NCBI GenBank assembly: GCA_002840715.1
Contig: PHBW01000012.1
Location: 63,868-127,867, forward strand
Direction: 5' to 3'
Length of the DNA: 64,000 nucleotides
From: Chloroflexi bacterium HGW-Chloroflexi-4
Lineage (GTDB): Bacteria; Chloroflexota; Anaerolineae; Anaerolineales; Anaerolineaceae
The position numbers and the translations under genes were made by a program. Below, piece by piece: positions 1 through 8,275 of the stretch. The notes beneath the pieces are model-generated. The model did not search any database, was not told where the DNA came from, and was given only the letters and a program-made list of their open reading frames with translations. Each line of letters opens with the position of its first letter. Within the stretch, counting starts at the first letter, position 1.

Positions 1-451
1 AACCCACATTAACTGAGGAACAGATTTTTTGGGTAGTGCTGAGCGCTTCCGGGATGGAATTTATAAGTTCGGTATCACCGGAAGTTACCCCGTTGGCAAC
101 ATCTGCAGAATAGCCGCCCAGAATATCGATGCCGACCAATGTGGCGGCTTCATCGAGCGCGTGTGCGATATGAATGAACCCTGCCGCGTCAAATCCGGCG
201 CCAACATGCGCAATGGGGGTCACGGAAATGCGTTTATTAACCACCGGCACGGCATATTCACTGCTGATCTGTTCGCAGGTTTGCACTAGCTTTCCCGCAT
301 GCCGGGTGATCTTTTCAATGATCGCCTGACTGGTTTGTTTCGCATCCGCCCTGTGGCAATCCAACAAGCTGATGCCCATGGTTACGGCGCGCACATCCAG
401 GTTCTCTTTCTGGATCATTTCGACTGTTTTTAGAATATCTTCAGAACGCAT
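1..451 (-). CDS. UPF0210 (PFL-like, DUF711) family protein, 5' part
   Basis: Only the first 150 or so codons lie in the window; the gene runs off the left edge. The translation opens MRSEDILKTVEMIQ and contains a VTMGISLLDC stretch and a Gly/Ala-rich VGAGFDAAGF segment, which fit the UPF0210 family. That family resembles glycyl-radical (pyruvate formate-lyase-like) proteins in fold and has no firmly assigned reaction. The start ATG lies 2 bp after the stop of the double-ACT gene, so the two are almost certainly co-transcribed. The same pairing of an ACT protein with UPF0210 occurs in Firmicutes, which supports both calls. Confidence 0.85.
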   Translation of the reverse strand, partial: MRSEDILKTVEMIQKENLDVRAVTMGISLLDCHRADAKQTSQAIIEKITRHAGKLVQTCEQISSEYAVPVVNKRISVTPIAHVGAGFDAAGFIHIAHALDEAATLVGIDILGGYSADVANGVTSGDTELINSIPEALSTTQKICSSVNVG

Positions 452-453
452 AA

Positions 454-1041
454 TTATTGCTCCCTTTTGGGGCGGATGGGCAGACTGATCTCGTTGACGG
501 CTTTGAAAATGTCATGATGCTGCAGCACCACGCGCAAATGGTTTTCACGGCCAAAATCGACCAACGCCGTTCTGACTCCATTGATCGATGTGCAGCGGCT
601 GAGATCAACTTCAAGCATCATCACAAATTCGCCATGCGACAATGTCGTCGAAAGGTCAAGAATGTTGATCTGATGTTTCACACAGAAACCCGCCACCCGC
701 GCCACAAAACCGATCTGGTCCGCACCGCTGGCAGTCAACACATAACGGTTTTCAAGGTTATCCGACGAGGTTAGCGGTCCATCAATTGAATTGACCAGGA
801 TGTTGAGCGGCGTGGAACTTTTTTGATCTACTTCAGCCAGTTTGGCTTCAATCATCTTCCGGGTGACAGCTTCAGGGAAGCTCGCCCGCAAGATCATGGT
901 GTAATAACCGCACATCACGCTCTGGCGTGAATCCGCAATGTTGCCGGCCAGCTCGGCCAGCGCGCTTGAAATCTCATAGACAATGCCGATGCGATCCTGC
1001 GAGGTAATAGAAATAATGTATTCAATGGATTGGGTTGACAT
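454..1041 (-). CDS. Double ACT-domain protein (GcvR-like)
   Basis: The 195-aa protein holds two ACT modules, at about residues 7-80 and 101-175. Each has the ACT signature of a DRIGIV or DQIGFV turn at the end of the first strand. ACT domains bind small ligands, usually amino acids. Two in tandem without a catalytic domain resemble the glycine cleavage repressor GcvR and point to a ligand-sensing regulatory protein. It is the first gene of an operon with the UPF0210 gene. A TATAAT box lies 40 bp upstream and three palindromes further upstream. The ligand and partner cannot be read from sequence. Confidence 0.85.
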   Translation of the reverse strand: MSTQSIEYIISITSQDRIGIVYEISSALAELAGNIADSRQSVMCGYYTMILRASFPEAVTRKMIEAKLAEVDQKSSTPLNILVNSIDGPLTSSDNLENRYVLTASGADQIGFVARVAGFCVKHQINILDLSTTLSHGEFVMMLEVDLSRCTSINGVRTALVDFGRENHLRVVLQHHDIFKAVNEISLPIRPKREQ

Positions 1042-1080
1042 GGTTTTACCTGATGTTCTGAACCGAGATATAATGGGTTC

Positions 1081-1086
1081 ATTATA
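1081..1086 (-). promoter_or_regulatory. Putative -10 box of the ACT/UPF0210 operon
   Basis: On the minus strand this reads TATAAT preceded by TGGG, about 40 bp upstream of the ACT start codon. It sits in a small palindrome (ATAATG-GGTT-CATTAT, 1070-1085). No good -35 hexamer is visible, which would suit an activator-dependent or extended -10 promoter. Confidence 0.45.
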
Positions 1087-1120
1087 CCCAAAAGTGATTT
1101 TTGGTTTTTATAAAAAAAAG

Positions 1121-1205
1121 CTTTCACCGGTAATGAAAGCCTTGACTTCAATCTTTTCATTACCAATGAAAACTTATGGCTTAACCTTTTCACTGTCAAT
1201 GAAAA
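1121..1205. promoter_or_regulatory. Three 19-bp palindromes at exact 33-bp period
   Basis: The repeats are CTTTCACCGGTAATGAAAG (1121-1139), TTTTCATTACCAATGAAAA (1154-1172) and TTTTCACTGTCAATGAAAA (1187-1205). Both steps are exactly 33 bp, about three helical turns, and the 14-bp spacers are unrelated. The arms (YTTTCA / AATGAAAR) are conserved while the centre varies, as expected for a dimeric transcription factor. The array lies 80-164 bp upstream of the ACT gene and just after the stop of the epimerase gene. The regulator is unknown. Confidence 0.7.
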
Positions 1206-1221
1206 AGTCAGTAATTCGCCT

Positions 1222-2097
1222 TTATTCCAGCGGATGTTCCTTCACAAACTCGAGGATGTAATCCATGATATCGACCGTGGTATTCCAGCCTAACTCATCA
1301 CGTGCCTTTGAGGTGTCATTCGCCGATTCTTCACGGCCGGGATAGCCATCAATAAATTCGATTTGACCGCCAAAGGCTTCGGCAATCTCAAGGATTGAAT
1401 GACTGTGCTCGGCACCCAGGGCATAACCATCTCCCCAGCCTTTTTCACCGGTCAGCATGATGCCCCTCGCCAGGTCTTTTACATAGGTAAAAGCGCGTTT
1501 CTGCGTCCCCGGTTTGACCACGGTCAACGGCAGCCCATTGAGATATTGCTGCTCATACTTGGCAATCACAGTTGCATATTTGCTGTCACCCCGCTCACGC
1601 GGGCCGAAACCGTTGTAAAAATAGCAGATCGCGTAAGGTAAACCGTACCATTTGCCGTAATCGTTGATCAAATCAACATTGACCGATTTGGTGAAAGAAT
1701 AGGGGTTTTGATGGCGTCCGTTGCCCTCAACAGCAAATCGCGTGCTGGAGGCCGCATAGACTAATTTCTTTACTTTATGAAACCGGCAGTACTCAACCAC
1801 CGCAAATGTGCCGGTGATGTTCATGTCATAAACCAGCGCCGGTTCATCAAGTGAAGGGGTGATGCGGGCATACTCGCCCAGATGATAGATCAGGTCAGGT
1901 GTTTCAGGCACCAACGTTTCAATATCCCTGGTGTGTCCGCGCAAATACTCAGCTCCTGCGATATGATTGTCTTCACTGCCGTTAAAGTAATTATCAAGTG
2001 AGATCACCCGGTTATTAGAGTTTGCAGTTAAGAGCTCAACCAAATGCGAACCCACATGGCCTGCCCCGCCGGTGACCAAGATAGTCTGTTTGCTCAT
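1222..2097 (-). CDS. NAD-dependent epimerase/dehydratase (extended SDR)
   Basis: A 291-aa extended short-chain dehydrogenase of the nucleotide-sugar epimerase class. The NAD-binding TGGAGHVG motif is at residues 9-16 and an acidic residue after beta-2 (ISLDNYF) would bind the adenosine ribose. The catalytic Ser is near 117 and Tyr133/Lys137 form the YxxxK pair. At 291 aa it is a little shorter than UDP-glucose 4-epimerases. The substrate is probably a nucleotide sugar. It lies 50 bp downstream of a PfkB-type sugar kinase on the same strand, so a common role in sugar metabolism is plausible but not shown. Confidence 0.85.
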   Translation of the reverse strand: MSKQTILVTGGAGHVGSHLVELLTANSNNRVISLDNYFNGSEDNHIAGAEYLRGHTRDIETLVPETPDLIYHLGEYARITPSLDEPALVYDMNITGTFAVVEYCRFHKVKKLVYAASSTRFAVEGNGRHQNPYSFTKSVNVDLINDYGKWYGLPYAICYFYNGFGPRERGDSKYATVIAKYEQQYLNGLPLTVVKPGTQKRAFTYVKDLARGIMLTGEKGWGDGYALGAEHSHSILEIAEAFGGQIEFIDGYPGREESANDTSKARDELGWNTTVDIMDYILEFVKEHPLE

Positions 2098-2146
2098 TCA
2101 ATCCACCTTACAATCAAGATACTGGTATTATCACCCATTTCTCGAA

Positions 2147-2950
2147 TTATTGGGTTATCCAGGGCACCCCGCCATGCGATTGGGTTGCGATTCGACCTAA
2201 TTCAGCCCCGGCTAATAGTGCAGCACTGACATTGCGTGATTTGTAATATTCAAAGGTAAATGCAGCCTGAAAAGCGTCGCCGCAGCCGGTGGTATCCACC
2301 ACTTTTTCGACCGAAAAAGCAGTCTGCCGATAAACTCTGTCATCCACAAAAGCCCTGCTGCCTTCCGCACCGAGTGTTAGCACCACAATCCCCTTACGTC
2401 CTATTGCCAGACGAGCGAGATCATCTGCCATATCCGCTGTGCCGCCAAAATAAGCCATATTAATAATATCCAGGCAGTCTTCGAGTAGACCATACTCCTT
2501 GAAATGTAAAAAATCAACCCCCATGAAAACATGTCTGGGTTTTCGTTTCAAGGCTTCGCGAAAATTGGGATTATTGGCGTGGGTTGCCCAAATGTCAAAA
2601 TCGGTCATGTACTTCCAATCTTCTTCGCCAAGTCGAAAAGCTTCATACACCCCACCGTCCCAGGCATCATCAACTCCAAATCGCTCACCCAATTCATCAT
2701 TAAAAATGCGATTGGTGGCGGTTTTTCCTTCAATGCGATGCATATGAGACAGGTTAACATCTGATAAACGCAGCAGTTCCTCAAGGCGATCACCATTTTC
2801 ATCCGTACCTAAAACACCGACAAAAGAAGTGTCCAATCCAAGTTGCTTCATCCGAATCGCTTGATTGAGTGAGTTGCCGCCTGCAAAATAATCATTTTTC
2901 TGAGGAAAATAATCAAGCGCTGCCACTGTAAAACATGCCACTTTTGTCAT
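2147..2950 (-). CDS. PfkB-family carbohydrate kinase, FrlD-like
   Basis: A 267-aa ribokinase/PfkB kinase that would phosphorylate a sugar or sugar derivative with ATP in the cytoplasm. The N-terminal GGNSLNQA motif (24-31) and C-terminal DTTGCGDAF motif (219-227, catalytic Asp225) are intact. Short length and overall pattern recall fructoselysine 6-kinase (FrlD), but no deglycase partner is present, so the substrate stays open. It begins 18 bp after the methyltransferase gene ends and is followed by the epimerase gene, giving a possible three-gene leftward unit. Confidence 0.8.
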   Translation of the reverse strand: MTKVACFTVAALDYFPQKNDYFAGGNSLNQAIRMKQLGLDTSFVGVLGTDENGDRLEELLRLSDVNLSHMHRIEGKTATNRIFNDELGERFGVDDAWDGGVYEAFRLGEEDWKYMTDFDIWATHANNPNFREALKRKPRHVFMGVDFLHFKEYGLLEDCLDIINMAYFGGTADMADDLARLAIGRKGIVVLTLGAEGSRAFVDDRVYRQTAFSVEKVVDTTGCGDAFQAAFTFEYYKSRNVSAALLAGAELGRIATQSHGGVPWITQ

Positions 2951-2968
2951 GTTATCCTCATGTTTTAA

Positions 2969-3808
2969 CTACTTCTCACACACCATCAACAGATAATCAT
3001 CCGATTGATCAATACTCCTTGGCCAACGATCGTAGAACTCCACCTTCGTGAATCCGCATTCACCGGCCATGAGCCTTAAATCATCTTCTGTATATGCCTG
3101 ATGGTTATCAGACATCTGCTGAACTTCTCCGCTGTCCGCGTCAATGATATACATTCTGCATGTTGCGGCTTGCATCTCTTCATTCCAGAAACTTTCTTCC
3201 ATAAAGAGATACGGTCGATCTGAGAAAAGGCCATTTTGACTGGCATGCCATCCAGGAGGATTCAATCCGAAATTGTGTAAACAGATGTACGAATTGAGTT
3301 CAATCAGCAAGCGTCCATCAGGTTTTAGCGCTCCACAAGCCTTCTTCAAAATGTGTCGTGCATCCGGTTTACGGAAGGTATTAAATTCACCGTAAACCAG
3401 CATTACAAGATCATAGCCACTGCCATAATTAAAAGTGCGCAAGTCGTGCTGAATAAAAGTAATACCGGTCTGGTTTACTTCGTTCTGCTTTATTGCATAT
3501 TCGATTGAGGCAGGCGAAAAATCAACCCCGGTGCAAGTGTGGCCCAAAGGCGCCAACCTTGACACATAAAACCCTGGCCCGCACCCCAGATCAAGGAGCG
3601 TGGAAGGCTTTTCATTCAATATAGAATGATGGATCCAGTTGACATGTTGCTCAATGATCTCAAACCGGCGGCTGGCTGCATCATGCTCTTGCGATAAATG
3701 CTCTCTCAGCATACGCTTGCTGAACGCCGGTTCGTCCCAAGGTATCTTTTCACCTTCAGCCCAAGGAATAGCCTTCGCACTTCGATTTACAATATCATTC
3801 AGTCTCAT
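2969..3808 (-). CDS. Class I SAM-dependent methyltransferase
   Basis: The 279-aa protein carries SAM-binding motif I, LLDLGCGPG, at residues 71-79, followed by the acidic GVDFS segment and a post-I LVMLVYGEFN stretch, all typical of the Rossmann methyltransferase fold. An N-terminal helical segment of about 60 residues precedes the core. The acceptor substrate cannot be predicted. It is the first gene of the leftward group with the PfkB kinase and epimerase. A long hairpin (3861-3909) separates it from the upstream lipoprotein gene. Confidence 0.85.
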   Translation of the reverse strand: MRLNDIVNRSAKAIPWAEGEKIPWDEPAFSKRMLREHLSQEHDAASRRFEIIEQHVNWIHHSILNEKPSTLLDLGCGPGFYVSRLAPLGHTCTGVDFSPASIEYAIKQNEVNQTGITFIQHDLRTFNYGSGYDLVMLVYGEFNTFRKPDARHILKKACGALKPDGRLLIELNSYICLHNFGLNPPGWHASQNGLFSDRPYLFMEESFWNEEMQAATCRMYIIDADSGEVQQMSDNHQAYTEDDLRLMAGECGFTKVEFYDRWPRSIDQSDDYLLMVCEK

Positions 3809-3860
3809 AGCCGCCTTTCCAAAACCGATTTTGACGATAATTATAGCAATTTGAGGTTAA

Positions 3861-3909
3861 TAGATAAAGCGCTTTCCCCATCCAAAAATGGTGGGAAGTG
3901 CTTTATCTA
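3861..3909. terminator. Long hairpin between lipoprotein and methyltransferase genes
   Basis: The arms TAGATAAAGC...TTTCCCCA (3861-3880) and TGGGAAGTGCTTTATCTA (3892-3909) pair over about 17 bp with minor mismatches. It lies directly downstream of the leftward lipoprotein gene. The flanks are AT-rich but have no long T-run on the minus strand, so termination is likely rather than certain. Confidence 0.55.
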
Positions 3910-3922
3910 TTTAATGTTTTGT

Positions 3923-5185
3923 TTATTGGGCTGTGCGGATAAGGGTTGCCTCAATTGGCAAATAAAACTCTCCAGCGGGCGCCTCAATGATTTTCCACTG
4001 GATGGTATTGATATCCAAATAAGTGATCTCGGCTGTTCCGGGCTGGTCGGTAAACGAACTCTGAAACTTAACAGTCGCCACCTGCCCCTTCAACCATCCG
4101 TTTATGGAAGCTTCCAGCGAGTCAATCTTGTTGCCATCCTGTGCCACGACTGCATGCTGGCCATAAATTTGTTTCCAATCCTGGTAAAGGTCCAAAGTAA
4201 ATCCTGTGGCGGCATCCACCCAGTGACCGTCCATTGAGAAACCGGCTGTATTTTGAGCCACATCAATTTCAATTGTGTAAATCATTTGTTCAGGGGTCAA
4301 CCCGCAATCATCCAAAGGTTGGTCAGCAGGGCATTCAACCCCCATATCTGGCTTCCAGTTGACTTTGATCAACATCAATGCCATGTCGCGATACAGACCG
4401 GCAACCGATCCCGTTCCGCCGCCTGCCGCATAATCCGGTGATTGCGTCCATCCTGCACCCACCGTGCTGATCAATGTGTTTACCACACTCCACGGATCAG
4501 AAAAATCCACACCGGTGCCGGTAGCCGTTAATCGGCAGCCCTGCCCGGCTTCACGGCCAACAACATCCAAAAATGGGGCTTGGGATTCTGTGTAAATATC
4601 TTTATCTAGTGCTGTCGCCATTTCTTCTTGCAGCATGAAGCATAAACTGGTTTCAATGGGTTCGTATACTTCACCAGCCACAGGGTCAATTACCTCAGCC
4701 GGAATTTCTATCTTATAAGAGTACAAGATATCTTCTGATGCCAACGATTTGATCTCAACGGTCAAGGTCTGATCAGCAGCCATAACCTGGCTCCAATAAA
4801 CCAGCGGCTCGCTGGTTAGAACAGTTCCGGAACCATCCATGATGGTTAATGTGGCAAGAGGTAAATCTATAAGAGCAGGTTCAGTGGTCAACCACATTGA
4901 AACTTGCTGACCTTTTAATGCAGAAACGGTAAAGCGGATGGCCGAATAAGGCTGCAGATCGCCTGGCGTTTGAATAAAAGTGCTGCCAGGGTAAAAAATA
5001 AGCGGACCGGCATCCGTCACTTTCCAATTAGGCTGCGGAGATTCGATTGCAGCTTCGGTTGCCTCATCAGTGGCCGCCGCCTGAGGTGTAATCGGAATGA
5101 CTGCAGCCGGTTGAGAACAACCCGCCAGGAGAATTATGATGATGGTCATTGATAGAAACATCTGCATTTCATTTTTCAGATCCAT
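3923..5185 (-). CDS. Large secreted lipoprotein of unknown function
   Basis: The 420-aa protein starts with a hydrophobic signal (residues 9-22) and a lipobox LLAGC with Cys23, then an Ala/Thr/Glu-rich linker, so it should be anchored outside the cytoplasmic membrane. The first domain (about 50-160) looks beta-rich, and a second part carries Cys residues near 181 and 217 and a CPADQPLDDC segment that may form a disulfide. I recognise no catalytic motif. GGAG lies about 10 bp before the ATG. It appears monocistronic, with a hairpin downstream. Confidence 0.75.
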   Translation of the reverse strand: MDLKNEMQMFLSMTIIIILLAGCSQPAAVIPITPQAAATDEATEAAIESPQPNWKVTDAGPLIFYPGSTFIQTPGDLQPYSAIRFTVSALKGQQVSMWLTTEPALIDLPLATLTIMDGSGTVLTSEPLVYWSQVMAADQTLTVEIKSLASEDILYSYKIEIPAEVIDPVAGEVYEPIETSLCFMLQEEMATALDKDIYTESQAPFLDVVGREAGQGCRLTATGTGVDFSDPWSVVNTLISTVGAGWTQSPDYAAGGGTGSVAGLYRDMALMLIKVNWKPDMGVECPADQPLDDCGLTPEQMIYTIEIDVAQNTAGFSMDGHWVDAATGFTLDLYQDWKQIYGQHAVVAQDGNKIDSLEASINGWLKGQVATVKFQSSFTDQPGTAEITYLDINTIQWKIIEAPAGEFYLPIEATLIRTAQ

Positions 5186-5352
5186 TTTCTATTTTCTCCA
5201 TATAAATAATAAGTGCATTTTCTAATTATAGGGCACCTTTATCAGAACTTTCAAATCCAGAAAGGATAGGAATAAATTCATTACTTAATATGGATGGTTG
5301 CATGACGCACCAAATAATTATTTAATTGTAATGTCGCTGTAATGTCAAACTA
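5186..5352. other. Intergenic region between lipoprotein and pilin genes
   Basis: AT-rich DNA between the divergent lipoprotein and Flp pilin genes. Apart from the pilin promoter just to the right, I see no ORF, repeat or RNA structure here. Confidence 0.5.
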
Positions 5353-5380
5353 TTGAAATTCTGATTTGACGCGTTATAAT
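5353..5380 (+). promoter_or_regulatory. Sigma-70-type promoter of the Flp pilin gene
   Basis: TTGAAA (5353-5358) and TATAAT (5375-5380) are separated by 16 bp. The start codon lies 38 bp downstream of the -10 box and has a good AGGAG site. Confidence 0.65.
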
Positions 5381-5417
5381 TTATTTAACATTCATTTATT
5401 GGACAAGGAGATAATAT

Positions 5418-5573
5418 ATGTTATTCGCCCCGAAAGAAAAAGGACAAGGTTTGATCGAATATGCACTGATCCTCGTGCTCATCGCTGTGGTCGTAATTGT
5501 TGTCTTGCGCTTGCTCGGACCTCAAATTGGCGGTGTCTTCAGCAAGATCAACAATTCACTCTCTGCTGTCTAG
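5418..5573 (+). CDS. Flp/Fap-type pilin subunit
   Basis: A 51-aa protein. A short basic leader (MLFAPKEKGQG) is followed by LIEYALILVLIAVVVIVVL, the class IVb prepilin motif: a Gly before the cleavage site, Glu at mature position 5-6 and a hydrophobic N-terminal helix. Such pilins are cleaved by a prepilin peptidase and assembled by a Tad machine into adhesive fibres. No tad, cpa or peptidase gene lies nearby, so the assembly genes must be elsewhere. The gene has its own promoter and a strong terminator, as expected for a highly expressed structural subunit. Confidence 0.9.
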   Translation: MLFAPKEKGQGLIEYALILVLIAVVVIVVLRLLGPQIGGVFSKINNSLSAV

Positions 5574-5600
5574 TACAATTCATTGCACAACCAAGAAAAA

Positions 5601-5624
5601 CCTCGAGTTCGCTCGAGGTTTTTT
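5601..5624 (+). terminator. Rho-independent terminator of the pilin gene
   Basis: CCTCGAG (5601-5607), a TTCG tetraloop and CTCGAGG (5612-5618) form a perfect stem followed by TTTTTT. It is 28 bp after the pilin stop codon. Confidence 0.92.
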
Positions 5625-5634
5625 AGTTAAAAGA

Positions 5635-6348
5635 TCACTTTCCTAACATACTGTAATCTTGTGCAGCATAAAACTGCCCAGTGGGGCCGAGGTCATCCAA
5701 AAGGGCGGGCACCAGGGCTCCAGGCAGCACGGTCTCAACTTCATGATCTGCGTTGGGGCCTCCCAAATCCGTTTTTAGCCAACCAGGATCAAGATAGTTT
5801 ACCAACACATTGCTCCCGCGTAATTCAAAAGCCAGATCCCGACTATATTTATCCACAGCCGCCTTGGAAACGCTGTAAGGGGTCAACTCAGGCGTATCCT
5901 TTATACCCGAGGTTACATTGATTATGCGTCCGAATCCCCGCTCCTTCATCCCCGGCGCAAAAGCTGTGCAGAGTTGAATCATGGCAAAAAGGTTGGTCTG
6001 AAAGACTCTTAGCCACTCCTCTTGTGGAATCTGCCACATGGGCTGCCATTTGCTCATAATAGCCGCATTGTTGTACAGAATATCCACTTTGTCCGGCAGT
6101 TCATTGACTGCACGGACAATGCTCTCCACACCTTCATGGCTATCCAATACCCCGGTTACCAGGTGCGTTTTCACACAACTTGGTTTCAACAGTGCCAGAG
6201 TTCTCTCTGCATTTTCAGCCTTGCGTGCATGCACAATGATGTTGCATTTTCGCTCAGCCAACCCCAGCGCAATCTGTTGACCGATACCGCGGCTTGAACC
6301 TGTAATCAATGCCCATTTGTTTTCCAATAATTTCATCACTAAGTCCAT
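5635..6348 (-). CDS. Short-chain dehydrogenase/reductase (SDR)
   Basis: The 237-aa classical SDR has TGSSRGIG near residues 16-23 for NAD(P) binding, an NNAA motif in NNAAIMSKW and the catalytic YSVSK (Tyr-x3-Lys) preceded by a Ser in INVTSG. It would oxidise or reduce a hydroxyl/carbonyl substrate that cannot be specified. The start could be the fifth codon (MKLLENKW) instead. It follows the hydrolase gene by 7 bp and is the last gene of the leftward 8.9-5.6 kb group. Confidence 0.88.
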   Translation of the reverse strand: MDLVMKLLENKWALITGSSRGIGQQIALGLAERKCNIIVHARKAENAERTLALLKPSCVKTHLVTGVLDSHEGVESIVRAVNELPDKVDILYNNAAIMSKWQPMWQIPQEEWLRVFQTNLFAMIQLCTAFAPGMKERGFGRIINVTSGIKDTPELTPYSVSKAAVDKYSRDLAFELRGSNVLVNYLDPGWLKTDLGGPNADHEVETVLPGALVPALLDDLGPTGQFYAAQDYSMLGK

Positions 6349-6355
6349 TTACTTT

Positions 6356-7066
6356 CTAATTCAAATAATCTTGTATCACTTTGATGGTTTCTGCTTGAAA
6401 CGGGATGTTAATATGATGGCAGCCCATCACTTTATGCACCTCGCAGCCTGGAATTTTATCAGCCAAATACAAAAGGTGCTCCTCTTTGATCATATCTCTT
6501 TCGGCATAAAGAATCTTGACCCTGGTCTTGATATTTTGCAGATCGGCCTCGGTGATGCCGGTGTCAGTAAGCATGAGTTCAAATCGCATGATTTGTTTCT
6601 TGTTCGGAAAGCCGAATCTGCGCATTCGCTTCATACCTTGCAAATAACGTTGGATGGCTGTAATCATCCCATCTTTATTGCCGCTTGCCAGTGTATTTGG
6701 TGAGATGGCTACAACTTGAGAAAAAATCTCAGGTGCCTTCACTGCCATCCACAAGGCGAGGTTCCCGCCGTCGCTGTACCCAATTACCTTTGCTTGAGAA
6801 ATACCTTTTGCCTTGCAGAACGCTAAAACATCCTTGCTTTGCTGCTCATAAGACAAGCATACATCTTTCGATCGGCTTTGACCGTGGCCGCGGCTGTCGA
6901 GGGCGATGGTGTGAAAGTTAGAGAAATATTCAAGCTGGTATCTTCTGAAGAACGCTTTACTGCCTGAGTTGCCGTGCAAAAGCAGCAAAATTGAGCCGAT
7001 GCCATATTGAGCATACGCGATCTGAATGTCATCCAGTTTAACGAACTCTGTTTTTATTCTGATCAT
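6356..7066 (-). CDS. Alpha/beta hydrolase
   Basis: A 236-aa alpha/beta-hydrolase with the oxyanion HGNSGS segment (31-36), nucleophile elbow GYSDGG (Ser98), acidic residue Asp191 in AERD and catalytic His in GCHHIN (about 217-218). There is no signal peptide, so it acts in the cytoplasm on an unknown ester- or amide-like substrate. GGAGG precedes the ATG by 7 bp. It sits between the ACT protein and the SDR on the same strand. Confidence 0.88.
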   Translation of the reverse strand: MIRIKTEFVKLDDIQIAYAQYGIGSILLLLHGNSGSKAFFRRYQLEYFSNFHTIALDSRGHGQSRSKDVCLSYEQQSKDVLAFCKAKGISQAKVIGYSDGGNLALWMAVKAPEIFSQVVAISPNTLASGNKDGMITAIQRYLQGMKRMRRFGFPNKKQIMRFELMLTDTGITEADLQNIKTRVKILYAERDMIKEEHLLYLADKIPGCEVHKVMGCHHINIPFQAETIKVIQDYLN

Positions 7067-7088
7067 ATTCTTGCCTCCGATTTCAAGA

Positions 7089-7496
7089 TTATTCGTTTAC
7101 AGAAGCCTGCATATTATTAAGCACGTCCATTGCATCGGCTGTGCACTCGATGGGTACAAAAATATGATCATGAAATGCCCCTGCCACCACGTTGCAGCTT
7201 ATCCCTGCTTTGGACAAGGCACCGGCAAAGGTCGCAGTCAGCCCCACCGCCTGCAGATCAGAGTTGACTGTGAGTGTGATCCATCCCGCACGGAACAAGA
7301 TCGGCAGCTCGAGTGAAAGTGCATCACTTTCTCCGATCACCGCAGAATAACCTTCATCCTCTATAACCGAGGCGATCACCCTCACGGATTGTAATGCCTC
7401 GGCACTTGGCACAGAGACAAACGCATATACCCCTGGGTTTACAACCGGCATCATACCTTTTATCAGTTGGTTGAGATCTTTAATTGTAGAAATCAT
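7089..7496 (-). CDS. ACT domain-containing protein (COG3602/DUF2241-like)
   Basis: A protein of about 135 aa built of two ACT-like halves: VYAFVSVPS...DALSLELP in the first and WITLTVNSDLQAVGLTATFAGALSKAGISCNVVAG in the second. This is the small-molecule-sensing family often annotated only as ACT domain protein. The start ATG (7496) lies inside the 3' end of the acetyltransferase gene, a 17-bp overlap that suggests translational coupling. An upstream GTG two codons earlier is possible. Ligand unknown. Confidence 0.8.
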   Translation of the reverse strand: MISTIKDLNQLIKGMMPVVNPGVYAFVSVPSAEALQSVRVIASVIEDEGYSAVIGESDALSLELPILFRAGWITLTVNSDLQAVGLTATFAGALSKAGISCNVVAGAFHDHIFVPIECTADAMDVLNNMQASVNE

Positions 7497-8262
7497 GATC
7501 ACTTTTCAGGCAACAACTTTCAAATCGATTATCCAGACACACGCTCAAATCAGTGGTCACAAATTTGCCGTCTTTAAACATGCTGAAAATGGTCGCAGGC
7601 GTCGGCGCAGATTGGGCTTCTTCCATGCTTTGCAGCTTGATGATCTTCAGCGGTAAATTGCGTTTGGCAGCGGTCTCGACCAACACTTCATTTACATAAT
7701 ACTCGCAAAACGGACAGCGGTTGGTATAGTACACCACTAGCCCATTCTTCTCGGTGCACTCTCCGCTCTTGGCACAATCCTTAAAGGATGCTGTACCAGC
7801 GGCCCCATCAAAGCGCAGCTCCAGCAAACTAAAACCGTCGGGCGTGGTATCGCAAACCTTGAACCCCTGCTTCAGCAGCCATTGGGTGTCGCTCATAAAA
7901 TGGAACTTTTTGGTGCCGGCTACCGTGACCACGCCCTCTTTGCCCTGTCTTTTGGCGGCGTCGATCACAGAATCGAGCAAAGCCTTGCCGTAGCCCTTGC
8001 CCTTATAACTTCCTGACACCCAAAAACAACCTAGCATCAAGGTGTTATCGGCAGTCACCGGCATCCATGTAGATTCTGATGGACCGTATTCAACAAAAAC
8101 CTTTGCGCGTTCATCCAGCCTGCGAAAAACAAAACCATGCTCAAACTCGTTGGTTAACCAGCTCTTTTTCAGTTGGGTTCCTGTGACACATTTCTTGTCA
8201 GAAAATCCACAGCAAATATGTTCAGTGCCAATGTTGTTTGTAGATAACTCAATATAACTCAT
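7480..8262 (-). CDS. GNAT acetyltransferase with C-terminal YoaP domain
   Basis: The N-terminal GNAT half contains the acetyl-CoA loop SGSYKGKGYGKALL and a substrate region ending near KVCDTTPDGFSL. The C-terminal YoaP half has a thioredoxin-like CPFC motif (NRCPFCEYYV) and a Cys-containing tail. This two-domain layout matches B. subtilis YoaP-type proteins, whose substrate is not established. The start MSYIEL, with GGTGA before it, is preferred over an ATG four codons upstream. The 3' end overlaps the ACT gene by 17 bp. Confidence 0.85.
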   Translation of the reverse strand: MSYIELSTNNIGTEHICCGFSDKKCVTGTQLKKSWLTNEFEHGFVFRRLDERAKVFVEYGPSESTWMPVTADNTLMLGCFWVSGSYKGKGYGKALLDSVIDAAKRQGKEGVVTVAGTKKFHFMSDTQWLLKQGFKVCDTTPDGFSLLELRFDGAAGTASFKDCAKSGECTEKNGLVVYYTNRCPFCEYYVNEVLVETAAKRNLPLKIIKLQSMEEAQSAPTPATIFSMFKDGKFVTTDLSVCLDNRFESCCLKSDHDFYN

Positions 8263-8275
8263 CGATTTCACCATC

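Noticed and set aside
1121-1205. Minimal CRISPR array
   Set aside because: Units are palindromic operators with 14-bp spacers, far shorter than CRISPR spacers, and there is no cas gene.
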